NCBI RefSeq assembly: GCF_040833985.1
Contig: NZ_CP162139.1
Coordinates: forward strand, 372,001-436,000
Direction of reading: 5' to 3'
Length of the DNA stretch: 64,000 nt
Source: Leptospira sp. WS4.C2
GTDB taxonomy: Bacteria > Spirochaetota > Leptospiria > Leptospirales > Leptospiraceae
Position numbers and translations under genes: made by a program. The notes under the pieces are model-generated. The model saw only the letters and a list, made by a program, of their open reading frames with translations, did not search any database and was not told the origin of the DNA. This document shows positions 35,445-43,373 of the stretch, in pieces (within the stretch, counting starts at the first letter, position 1; every line of letters starts with the position of its first letter).

Positions 35445-37829
35445 ATGTTTATACTCAAAAGAAACGGAAAACAAGAATCGGTTAAGTTTGATAAAGTCAC
35501 CGCTAGGATAGAAAAATTATCCTATGGACTCAGTCGTTTGGTAAGTCCTATCGATGTTGCAAAAAAAGTAATTGAAGGCATTTACGATGGGGTCAGCACA
35601 TCTGAATTAGATAATTTAGCTTCAGAAATTGCAGCCTCACTAACCACCAAACACCCAGACTACGCACTCCTTGCCAGCAGAATTGCAGTGAGTAATCTCC
35701 ATAAAAATACTACAAAATCTTTTTCAGAAACGATGGAACGTTTGTATTCTTATAACGACCCAAAAACAGGGAAATGGATGCCTCTCATTGCAGATGATGT
35801 TTGGGCAGTGGTTCAAAAAAATTCTGAATTATTGGATAGTTCGATTATTTACGACAGAGATTTTGGGTTTGATTATTTTGGATTTAGAACTTTAGAAAAA
35901 TCCTATTTATTGAAACTAGATGGGAAAATCGTAGAACGCCCGCAACACATGTACATGCGTGTGGCAATCGGAATCCACAAAGATCGAATCGATGAAGTCA
36001 TCAAAACATACAATTTAATGAGCGAACGTTGGTTTACTCATGCAACTCCCACACTCTTTAATGCAGGCACTCCGAAACCTCAAATGAGCAGTTGTTTTCT
36101 CTTAACCATGAAAGACGACAGCATTGACGGAATTTACGACACATTAAAACAAACGGCAAAAATTTCACAGAGTGCTGGTGGAATCGGGCTTTCTATTCAT
36201 AATATTCGGGCCACAGGTTCTTATATTGGTGGAACCAATGGAACCAGTAATGGAATTATCCCCATGTTACGAGTGTTCAATGATACAGCACGTTATGTGG
36301 ACCAAGGTGGTGGAAAACGGAAAGGTGCCTTTGCCATTTATTTAGAACCATGGCATGCCGATATATTTCCTTTTTTAGAACTAAAGAAAAATCATGGCAA
36401 AGAAGAAATGCGAGCTCGTGATTTATTCTACGCACTTTGGATTTCCGACTTATTTATGAAACGAGTGGAAGAGGGTAGTGATTGGAGTTTGTTTTGTCCC
36501 CATGAAGCTCCTGGTCTCTCTGATGTGTATGGTGATGATTTTGTCAAACTGTATGAAAAGTATGAAAGAGAAGGTCTTGCTCGTACCAAAGTTAAAGCCC
36601 AAGACCTTTGGTTTGCCATTGTAGAATCGCAGATAGAAACGGGAACGCCGTATTTATTGTACAAAGATGCGGCCAATAACAAAAGTAATCAGAAAAATTT
36701 AGGAACCATCAAAAGTAGTAACCTTTGTACTGAAATTTTAGAATTTACTAGTCCCGATGAAGTGGCTGTCTGTAATTTGGCCTCAGTCGCCTTGCCAAAG
36801 TTTGTTTCTAATGGAAAATTTTTATTTGATACATTGTATGAGATTGTTTACCAGATGACTCTCAATCTAAATCGTATCATTGATGAAAATTATTATCCAG
36901 TTCCTGAAGCACAAAATTCTAATTTAAAACACAGGCCTATTGGCATAGGTGTGCAAGGTCTAGCCGATGTTTTTATTCTACTACGAATGCCTTACGAAAG
37001 TGCTGCTGCAAAACAACTCAACATCGAAATTTTTGAAACCATCTATTTTGCCGCAATGACCGCCAGTAAAGACATCGCAAAACAAGAAGGCCCCTATCCT
37101 AGTTTTGTCGGATCTCCTCTATCGAAGGGATTTTTCCAATTTGATTTATGGAATGTAAAACCTACAGGACGTTGGGATTTTGAAAGCCTTCGTAAAGAAG
37201 TGATCCAATACGGTGCAAGAAATTCTCTTCTTGTGGCTCCTATGCCGACAGCTTCCACTTCACAAATTTTGGGAAACAACGAATGTTTTGAACCTTATAC
37301 TTCCAATATATATTCAAGACGAGTCCTGAGTGGAGAGTTTATCATAGTCAATAAACATTTGTTACATGACTTAATTGAACTCGGACTCTGGAATTCCGAA
37401 ATGAAAAATCAAATCATCGCAGCGGGTGGTAGTATCCAATCCATTGCGTCTATTCCTGATTCAATCAAAGAAATATACAAAACAGTATGGGAAATGAAAC
37501 AAAGATCACTCATCGATATGGCCCGTGATCGTGGTGCCTTTATTTGCCAATCTCAGTCTTTAAACTTATTTGTGGAAAATCCAACCGTTTCCAAATTATC
37601 CTCTATGCATTTTTATGCATGGAAACAAGGTTTAAAAACGGGTATGTATTATTTGCGAACCAAAGCTGCGACTCAAGCCATTCAATTCACCGTGGAAAAA
37701 TCCCAGGACAAAATTACAAAAGATAAGGAGTCGGCTTTGTTAGAACCAGCTAACCAACCAAAGCCGGAATCTGAATTTGTCGGAGAATCCTGTTCCATGG
37801 AAGACGGATGTTTGGTTTGTGGAAGTTGA
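35445..37829 (+). CDS. nrdA: Ribonucleotide reductase class Ia, alpha subunit
   Basis: A 794-residue catalytic subunit that reduces ribonucleoside diphosphates. It begins with an ATP-cone (residues 1-90), followed by the barrel with the active-site Cys segments MSSCFLL and NLCTEI, the EPWHADI segment, and radical-transfer Tyr-Tyr in YYLRTKA near the end. The C-terminus ends CLVCGS with the CxxC reductant relay. Like NrdB it resembles eukaryotic R1. It is the last gene of the operon; repeat A provides a terminator after it. Confidence 0.95.
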   Translation: MFILKRNGKQESVKFDKVTARIEKLSYGLSRLVSPIDVAKKVIEGIYDGVSTSELDNLASEIAASLTTKHPDYALLASRIAVSNLHKNTTKSFSETMERLYSYNDPKTGKWMPLIADDVWAVVQKNSELLDSSIIYDRDFGFDYFGFRTLEKSYLLKLDGKIVERPQHMYMRVAIGIHKDRIDEVIKTYNLMSERWFTHATPTLFNAGTPKPQMSSCFLLTMKDDSIDGIYDTLKQTAKISQSAGGIGLSIHNIRATGSYIGGTNGTSNGIIPMLRVFNDTARYVDQGGGKRKGAFAIYLEPWHADIFPFLELKKNHGKEEMRARDLFYALWISDLFMKRVEEGSDWSLFCPHEAPGLSDVYGDDFVKLYEKYEREGLARTKVKAQDLWFAIVESQIETGTPYLLYKDAANNKSNQKNLGTIKSSNLCTEILEFTSPDEVAVCNLASVALPKFVSNGKFLFDTLYEIVYQMTLNLNRIIDENYYPVPEAQNSNLKHRPIGIGVQGLADVFILLRMPYESAAAKQLNIEIFETIYFAAMTASKDIAKQEGPYPSFVGSPLSKGFFQFDLWNVKPTGRWDFESLRKEVIQYGARNSLLVAPMPTASTSQILGNNECFEPYTSNIYSRRVLSGEFIIVNKHLLHDLIELGLWNSEMKNQIIAAGGSIQSIASIPDSIKEIYKTVWEMKQRSLIDMARDRGAFICQSQSLNLFVENPTVSKLSSMHFYAWKQGLKTGMYYLRTKAATQAIQFTVEKSQDKITKDKESALLEPANQPKPESEFVGESCSMEDGCLVCGS

Positions 37830-37865
37830 TCGAACCCACAGATTTGCCATTTTTGTAAAAACTTT

Positions 37866-37958
37866 GGGCGCCTCGAATTTCATCTAGTAGCCCAGTCGTT
37901 TTCAGAAACGACCGGGCTTTCCGTTACAATCTCCGCTTCGCTTCGATTTTCACTGCAA
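37866..37958 (+). repeat. Dispersed intergenic repeat, copy A, left part
   Basis: The sequence begins GGGCGCCTCG, contains ACCGGGCTTTCCGTTACAATC and ends CACTGCAA, where it is cut by the IS110 element. The right end AAGCCCTGGCGC resumes at 39431-39442. Other copies lie at 42530, 47442, 52513, 52973 and 53706. Confidence 0.8.
37889..37919 (+). terminator. Terminator of nrdBA formed by repeat copy A
   Basis: AGCCC-A-GTCGTTT, a TCAG loop and AAACGAC-C-GGGCTTT make a long, nearly perfect stem followed by TTTCC. Confidence 0.75.
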
Positions 37959-37991
37959 TCCTATATGTGAGAAGATTCTACTAAAATAAAC

Positions 37992-38172
37992 CTGTTAAAA
38001 AACAGAACGTAGGATAGAACAATGATGGCCAGGACTCCAGGAAGAATTCTGCAGATCTGTCCCGACGAGGACTTGCTAGGGCTTTGATTCTCCTGGAGTT
38101 CTTGACCCTGCCATCACCATTCATAGTAAGTTAGTCTTATGACGAAGACTACATAATAGGATTCATGGGATG
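37992..38172 (+). ncRNA. Candidate IS110 bridge RNA
   Basis: The noncoding left end folds into a 5' stem-loop (CTGTT-AAAA-AACAG, 37992-38005) and two stem-internal-loop units. Unit 1 has outer stem 38034-38042/38091-38099 and 38044-38047/38087-38090, apical stem GTCC/GGAC (38059-38062/38069-38072), with loop sides 38048-38058 and 38073-38086. Unit 2 has outer stem 38112-38120/38165-38172, apical stem AGTCTT/AAGACT (38133-38138/38145-38150). The loop 1 sides match the left and right target flanks; the loop 2 sides match the two element ends, all reading to the core AA. This is the layout of target- and donor-binding loops. Exact RNA ends are not known. Confidence 0.8.
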
Positions 38173-38208
38173 ACAGGGTTTGGCAACTTTTTTTCAGGAG
38201 AAAATTGT

Positions 38209-39429
38209 ATGGAAACCATATACATCGGAATCGACTGGAGTAGAGATTTTGTAGATCTAGCCATCATCAACGGAGATGGAAATCTGTTACTTGGAGATAA
38301 AATTTTAATCACCAAAGATGGATTCAAAAAGTTAGATTCAATTATAGATCGGTTTCAGAATCAGTTTCGAATCGTTGCAGGTATAGAAAGCTGTGAGCAT
38401 ATTCTTGCTGGATATCTACGTAAAAAACAAATTCCTCTTCACGAAGTGAATCCTCGTAAGTTACATAGATTCAAAGAAATCTATTCGTTAACGGGGCAAA
38501 AGGATGATCGTTATGATGCCAAAATGATCGCAATCTATGTTCTAAAAAACATCAACACCTCTCAGAATAAAAAAATTAGAAATGAAGAATCTTCCAGGTT
38601 GATGAAGCTAAACAGCAACCTAGATATTCTAAAGAAAGATCGTGCTCGGTTAGTGAATCGTTTAAAAAACAATCTACAATCATATTTCCCTTATTTTTCA
38701 AGGTGTTTTAGAGATATTACAAAACCAGTATTAAGTGCACTCAAGATCATCCAATCACCTGAGAAATTAGAGACTTTAACCCTGGAGGATTTTTTAAAGG
38801 AAACTAATGACATCCAATGGAGCGATAAAAGAAAAACTTCTCTGTTTGAAAAACTATGTAAAGAATCTCCGGATTATATTTCTCCCATACAAAATGAATG
38901 CATTCAATACACTGAATCGTTGATTGACCAAATCAATTTACTCGATACCCAAATAAAGAAAACAAAAAGCACGATCGATAAAAATTTTAAGAACTATGAA
39001 GGAAGCAATATCCTGAGTTCCATTCCAGCTGTTGGGACTACAATTGGAGGCGTCTTATTATCCGAGTTATCGAATGATACATTGGAATTTACTGACTATC
39101 GGGCATTTCAATCGTATGCAGGAACATCACCTGTCACAAAACAAAGCGGGAAAACTATGAGGAAAGTCACCATGCGGTATGCATGTAATAAAAATTTACG
39201 CCATGCTTTGTATTGGTTGGCATTCAATTCAATTACCAGAGTCGATTGGGCCCGTCAATTTTATGACAAGCAGAGATCAAAAGGCAAAAAGAATTCCATA
39301 GCTCTTCGCTCTCTATCTAACAAGTGGGCAAAAATAATCTTTTCTATGTGGAAACACCAAACCCCCTATTCACCAGATTTTTTTGAGACCAACCAAAAGA
39401 AGAAAAATCTCTTGACTGGTTTTGCATAG
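38209..39429 (+). CDS. IS110-family transposase (recombinase)
   Basis: A 406-residue recombinase; the ATG at 38209 follows AGGAG at eight bases and begins with METIYIGIDWS. The N-terminal RuvC-like domain has the DEDD residues Asp9, Glu60 (GIES), Asp100 and Asp103 (KDDRYDAKM). A coiled-coil middle is followed by the C-terminal Tnp domain with SIPAVGTTIGGVLLSEL (~270-286) and AGTSPVTKQSGKTMRK, in which Ser313 is the likely catalytic serine. All catalytic residues are intact and the frame is open, so the element may still be active. IS110 enzymes are guided by a bridge RNA. Confidence 0.95.
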   Translation: METIYIGIDWSRDFVDLAIINGDGNLLLGDKILITKDGFKKLDSIIDRFQNQFRIVAGIESCEHILAGYLRKKQIPLHEVNPRKLHRFKEIYSLTGQKDDRYDAKMIAIYVLKNINTSQNKKIRNEESSRLMKLNSNLDILKKDRARLVNRLKNNLQSYFPYFSRCFRDITKPVLSALKIIQSPEKLETLTLEDFLKETNDIQWSDKRKTSLFEKLCKESPDYISPIQNECIQYTESLIDQINLLDTQIKKTKSTIDKNFKNYEGSNILSSIPAVGTTIGGVLLSELSNDTLEFTDYRAFQSYAGTSPVTKQSGKTMRKVTMRYACNKNLRHALYWLAFNSITRVDWARQFYDKQRSKGKKNSIALRSLSNKWAKIIFSMWKHQTPYSPDFFETNQKKKNLLTGFA

Positions 39430-39525
39430 TAAGCCCTGGCGCTAAAAGATTTCAAAACAAAGAGTTTTTTACGAACGGTTCTATATTTTAGGAATGACAT
39501 TTTACCGAATCCGCTTTACTTATGT

Positions 39526-40953
39526 TTGTTGGTATGTATGCAAACATTCTCACCAAATGAAATTAGAAGAACAGGTTTCTCGCAAATTCTGCGATGTTTA
39601 TATTTGTTTGGTTGTTTCTTTTCTTTTAACGCCTGCCTGCTCAATCCCATCGTTCAAAACCTCCTTTTACCTGAAAAAGATCCTTCCACCAATTCCTTGT
39701 CCGGTCTTTTCGGCTTACTTGCCAATTTCAATTCTGCTGTAGAGCTAAATCGCACTTGGGCTGGTGTTCGTAAAGGCGATAGTATACAACTTGAAGCTCA
39801 GTACTATATGTACGGTTCAAGGGCAGATTCTACTTTCCAGTGGTCTAGTAGCAACAATTCTGTGGCTACAGTCGATGCCAATGGTTTGGTCCAGAGTATT
39901 GGCAATGGAAAGGTTTGGATCACTGCTACCGCAGCCGATGGGAAGGCCAGCGCAAGCTCTGATATCACTGTATATACGGGTTATGTGTATACCAGCTTGA
40001 ACCTTATTAGTTATGTTGGCCATTTGACAATGGCTGTAAATACTGGGATCTTATCTTCCAATGCAACTACTTTTGCGGGGAATTCGACTGATCCAAATGG
40101 GATTGTTACGGATCCTGCTGGAAAATACTTATATACGGGAGATTTTGGTACTGCGACAATATCCCAGTTTATAATCAACCAGTCTACAGGAGGTTTGACT
40201 TTCAACACTCCTGCTACTGTGGCAGCCGGAACAAACCCAAGAAATTTAGTCATCACTTCCGACGGAAAATATTTGTATTTGGCTTCTGAAGGAACTCAGG
40301 CCATTCGTGCATATCGAATTAATACTGATGGAACACTTACCTTTATCAATTCATACTCCACAGTCATCGGACACACGCAAATTCAAATTTCAAGAAATGG
40401 AAATTTTATATTTTATTTAAGTCCTACACTAACAGAAGTAATTTCTTACAGAATCAATAACACTGATGGAACACTAACACTAGCAGGAATTAGTCCTACA
40501 TTTCCGAATAATGGCTCTGGTCATGTTTCTACCCATCCCAATGGCAATTATATATATGTCGGATCCTATCCAGCATTAATGATATTTGGATTGGATTCGG
40601 AGACTGGATCTTTGAGTTTTGTGAATTCTGTTTTTCATGGTATGAGTATCAATAGTACGGCCATACATCCAAGTGGACTTTTTTATTATTTGATTCATAT
40701 AAATGAAGGTATTATCGCTTGTTATACGGTAGATCGTAAAACAGGAAAAATCTCATACTCATCTAGTGTGACGGGATATTCAGGAAATAGTTTGCGCTTT
40801 ATGGTAATTGATCCTACAGGAAGATATGCCTATGTTGCTGATAATAATACCTCAGATTTATTTCAATTTAGCATCAACCAAATCACCGGTGAGCTCACTT
40901 CCATGGGGACAGTGAATCCTGGTGGGGCACAATGGAATTTAACGTTTCTATAA
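39526..40953 (+). CDS. Lipoprotein with Big2-like and beta-propeller (lactonase-like) domains
   Basis: A 475-residue protein. A long N-terminal signal ends at a lipobox FSFNAC (Cys37). Residues ~75-155 form a bacterial Ig-like (Big2) domain (FQWSSSNNSVATVDANGLVQSIGNGKVWITATAADGKASASSDITV). The rest holds about seven repeats with the pattern Y.A....I..Y.I...TG.LT, typical of YncE/6-phosphogluconolactonase-like propellers. It is probably on the cell surface or in the periplasm, with a binding or adhesive role. The start could be at the fifth codon; the choice does not affect the domains. Confidence 0.8.
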   Translation: MLVCMQTFSPNEIRRTGFSQILRCLYLFGCFFSFNACLLNPIVQNLLLPEKDPSTNSLSGLFGLLANFNSAVELNRTWAGVRKGDSIQLEAQYYMYGSRADSTFQWSSSNNSVATVDANGLVQSIGNGKVWITATAADGKASASSDITVYTGYVYTSLNLISYVGHLTMAVNTGILSSNATTFAGNSTDPNGIVTDPAGKYLYTGDFGTATISQFIINQSTGGLTFNTPATVAAGTNPRNLVITSDGKYLYLASEGTQAIRAYRINTDGTLTFINSYSTVIGHTQIQISRNGNFIFYLSPTLTEVISYRINNTDGTLTLAGISPTFPNNGSGHVSTHPNGNYIYVGSYPALMIFGLDSETGSLSFVNSVFHGMSINSTAIHPSGLFYYLIHINEGIIACYTVDRKTGKISYSSSVTGYSGNSLRFMVIDPTGRYAYVADNNTSDLFQFSINQITGELTSMGTVNPGGAQWNLTFL

Positions 40954-41003
40954 ATTTAAGAATCCATTGAAAGGAATGTGATTCAGTTTTTGAATTATCT
41001 TTT

Positions 41004-41759
41004 TTAAGTTTTGGGCAACTCCAAAGCATCCATCCCAATCTTTAATTCAGAAAACCATTGGATGAACCTTTCTACATCAGGACCTTGAAATACAGAGCCA
41101 TGTTGTGGACAAAGCATATCTGGTTTGAGGTTAGAAATTCGTTCACACCAAGCGAGTTTTGCCTGTTCCGAAGCCATCCATCGTTTGTGAAATTTTTCCA
41201 TAAAACGAATGTGTTTATCAAAATCTTTTACTATCAAATCGGTTTCATCGACAGGAAGTAAGGCGGCACCCACATCACCGCTGAATAATATTTTTGCTTT
41301 TGGATCCCAAAGATTTAAGTTTCCCGCACTATGTAAAAAATGGGCGGGGATGGACCTAAGTTTAATGTTTTGGTGAATGATTTCCATTCCTTCATCGGGC
41401 ATAGGAATGTAAGTTTCTGCATTTCCTCCAAAGTGAGGTAAAAAACCTGTCCAAAGCCAACTCACATAACAACGAATTGATGGATTAACTTCCAACCATA
41501 AAGAAATAGAGGAAACAATATCAGGATCTTGGTGGGAGGCAAAAATATTTTTAATTTGCGAAGCAGGAAACACTTCTACCAGGGCCGAAAACACTTCAGG
41601 GAAAATTTCGCTTCCCCCCGGATCTGTGAGTAGCCCCATTCCATCTGACTCAATCAAGTATTCATTTGTATCGATGAGCCAATTGGGTTTAGCTGGATCT
41701 CTTGCAATCACTGACCATTTGTGATCATTATCCGAATATATAGTTTGAATTTTTTTCAT
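41004..41759 (-). CDS. ODP-like diiron metallo-beta-lactamase protein
   Basis: A 251-residue protein with the MBL fold of flavodiiron and oxygen-binding diiron proteins (ODP). The metal ligands are visible: SHQDPD (H-x-D-x-D), PAHFLHSAGN, FSGDVG and CPQHGSV. There is no flavodoxin domain. In spirochaetes an ODP feeds a chemoreceptor with O2 and iron signals. It begins three bases after the stop of the upstream gene, a helical protein with a receptor-tip-like segment, which supports that role. Enzymatic O2/NO reduction is less likely without a flavin partner. Confidence 0.8.
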   Translation of the reverse strand: MKKIQTIYSDNDHKWSVIARDPAKPNWLIDTNEYLIESDGMGLLTDPGGSEIFPEVFSALVEVFPASQIKNIFASHQDPDIVSSISLWLEVNPSIRCYVSWLWTGFLPHFGGNAETYIPMPDEGMEIIHQNIKLRSIPAHFLHSAGNLNLWDPKAKILFSGDVGAALLPVDETDLIVKDFDKHIRFMEKFHKRWMASEQAKLAWCERISNLKPDMLCPQHGSVFQGPDVERFIQWFSELKIGMDALELPKT

Positions 41760-41762
41760 TTT

Positions 41763-42368
41763 TTACCAAATTTTAGCCAAGTAACGATAGGAAGATTCGA
41801 TGATATTTAATGCCCCATCAAAACTTTCTGCAACTGCTAAAAATAATTTTTGATTTTCTACAATAGTTGCCGATTCAATACGAGTTTGTAAAGAAACCGT
41901 TCGTCCCTCCAAACATAGTTTAGTCGAACTTTTAACGATATTTTGAATTGCATTAAATTCTTTTCGCAACTGTGAATCTAACATTTCCTTTTCTTCGTTG
42001 CGATACCGTAAACTAGACTCAATATTTTTATAATGACTAGGATCAACTTTTCTTTTGCTACAAGTTTCGACTGCTACCTGCATCAAATGATAAACCTTGG
42101 CAATTTTTTGCATTTCACTTGCCATCTTAATTACGATATTGATCGCATCAGTTAACCTTTCATTGACTTCCTGGATTTTATGATTAAAATGAATGATCTC
42201 CGCCGATACAACACCATAACTTGCCGCAAATGCACCCGAGTTTGCAGAAAGAATCTGTGCATTGAGAGCCCGAATTTTTAAACTATAAAGTAAATTCCTT
42301 AGCTTTAAAATCTCTTCATTGGTAAAAATGATCTTTCGAAAAAAATCTTTTGTGTCTTCGTCAGCCAT
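41763..42368 (-). CDS. Helical protein with a degenerate chemoreceptor-tip segment
   Basis: A 201-residue protein, start ATG 42368 with AGG upstream. It is almost all alpha-helical. Residues ~33-70 read IRALNAQILSANSGAFAASYGVVSAEIIHF, which aligns with the receptor hairpin [28 protein letters not shown], the G and the VVxAEI are kept, but the E-A-A-R-A-G-E contact residues are lost. It has no membrane helix. Partnered with the ODP gene, it may be a cytoplasmic sensory coiled coil that no longer contacts CheA, or a redox-signalling protein of another type. Confidence 0.6.
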   Translation of the reverse strand: MADEDTKDFFRKIIFTNEEILKLRNLLYSLKIRALNAQILSANSGAFAASYGVVSAEIIHFNHKIQEVNERLTDAINIVIKMASEMQKIAKVYHLMQVAVETCSKRKVDPSHYKNIESSLRYRNEEKEMLDSQLRKEFNAIQNIVKSSTKLCLEGRTVSLQTRIESATIVENQKLFLAVAESFDGALNIIESSYRYLAKIW

Positions 42369-42529
42369 AGGGGAACCTAACAGGAATTTCAAATATCTGG
42401 AACTCAATCAGCAAATCATTTATCGAACGAAATGTCAAGAAGAGATACCAAGATCGAATTTAGGAAAATTAGGTAAGAACTTATCTAAAATGTCCGGTAA
42501 GTGGCCGAGAACGAGTTCCTAGAGAGTCA

Positions 42530-42636
42530 GGGCGCCTCGGATTGGTTTCCATTTAATGATCGGATTTTAGAACCGACCGGGCTTTCCGTTCCAATCTTCG
42601 CTTTCGCTTCGATTTCCACTACAAGCCCTGGCGCGG
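42530..42636 (+). repeat. Dispersed intergenic repeat, copy B (complete)
   Basis: Begins GGGCGCCTCGG and ends AAGCCCTGGCGCGG. It is uninterrupted, so it shows the pre-insertion form of the IS110 target (CTAC-AA-GCCCTGGC at 42619-42632). The 327-base gap holding it has no gene. Confidence 0.8.
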
Positions 42637-42695
42637 TGATTTTTTAGGGCATTGAATATGTTAGGTGAGTAATTTGAGTTAGTATAGTTTGCTCC

Positions 42696-43061
42696 CTATC
42701 CATTCCGCAAAATCTTCTCTATCGCTTTTCCTTTTGCTAATTCATCCACAAGTTTGTCCAAGTATCGGACTTGCCTAGTGATCGGATTTTGAATTTCCTC
42801 GATACGATACCCGCAAATCATTCCTTTGATGAGGTCTGCATTTTTATTTAATTTGGCTTTCTCAAAGAATGTTTGGAAAGTTACTTTCTTCTCAATTAAT
42901 TCTTTTATCTTCTTATCATCAAATGAGGTTAACCATTCAATTACTTGGTTAAGTTCTTTTTTAGTTCTACCTTTCTTTTCTATTTTAGTTAAATACAAAG
43001 GATAAACGGAGGCAAAAGTCATCTGAGCCATTTTTTGATTATGTTCGGCGGTTGGTTCCAT
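42696..43061 (-). CDS. DUF2200 family protein
   Basis: A 121-residue soluble protein. The segments MTFASVYPLYLTKIEKKGRTKKELNQVIEWLTSFD, MICGYRIEEIQNPITRQVRYLDKLVDELAKGKAIEKILR match the DUF2200 family along the whole length. Function unknown. A 54-base piece of this gene is repeated at 45624-45677 beyond the phosphate transporter gene. Confidence 0.88.
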   Translation of the reverse strand: MEPTAEHNQKMAQMTFASVYPLYLTKIEKKGRTKKELNQVIEWLTSFDDKKIKELIEKKVTFQTFFEKAKLNKNADLIKGMICGYRIEEIQNPITRQVRYLDKLVDELAKGKAIEKILRNG

Positions 43062-43373
43062 TGTGATTCTCTTCTCTCGTATTGATTAAAAAATAAAGGA
43101 ATTACTATTGATCGTGCTATTTAGGCCTAACAGCAAGTAAATTTTGGAATACTTATTTTATAGATTTGCTGTAATCCCAAGATTTCGAGTACCAAAGCCA
43201 AATTGAAAAATAGATTAATTTATCACGAATTATGTACTTTTATTGAGGCCATTTGCAAATTTGAAGAGTGACTTTGTCACCAAGCTTTAACTGGATTGTA
43301 ACCAATTATAAGAAATATACATTGTATCATTGCCGTTTTTCTTTTCACTCAAGGTAAGGTCTTTTATATCACT
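43062..43373. promoter_or_regulatory. 312-base divergent region
   Basis: No gene seen. A short perfect hairpin GTGAC-TTT-GTCAC is at 43268-43280. AAGGTAAGG at 43353-43361 is the likely ribosome site for the transporter. No clear promoter hexamers. Confidence 0.3.

Larger units (their letters stand above)
37957..39432 (+). mobile_element. IS110-family insertion sequence
   Basis: The element carries one transposase gene and a 250-base noncoding left end. It lacks terminal inverted repeats, as expected for IS110. Comparison with uninterrupted copies of the host repeat (for example 42530-42636) shows that the element sits between CACTGC and GCCCTGGC, with AA at both junctions (37957-37958 and 39431-39432) as the likely two-base core. 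That gives a length of about 1,474 bases. The left end encodes a candidate bridge RNA. Confidence 0.88.

Noticed and set aside
37870..37960. T-loop-like GTTCCAATC in the dispersed repeat, suggesting a tRNA-like element
   Set aside because: No acceptor stem, D-arm or anticodon arm could be drawn around it; the surrounding inverted repeat explains the sequence better.
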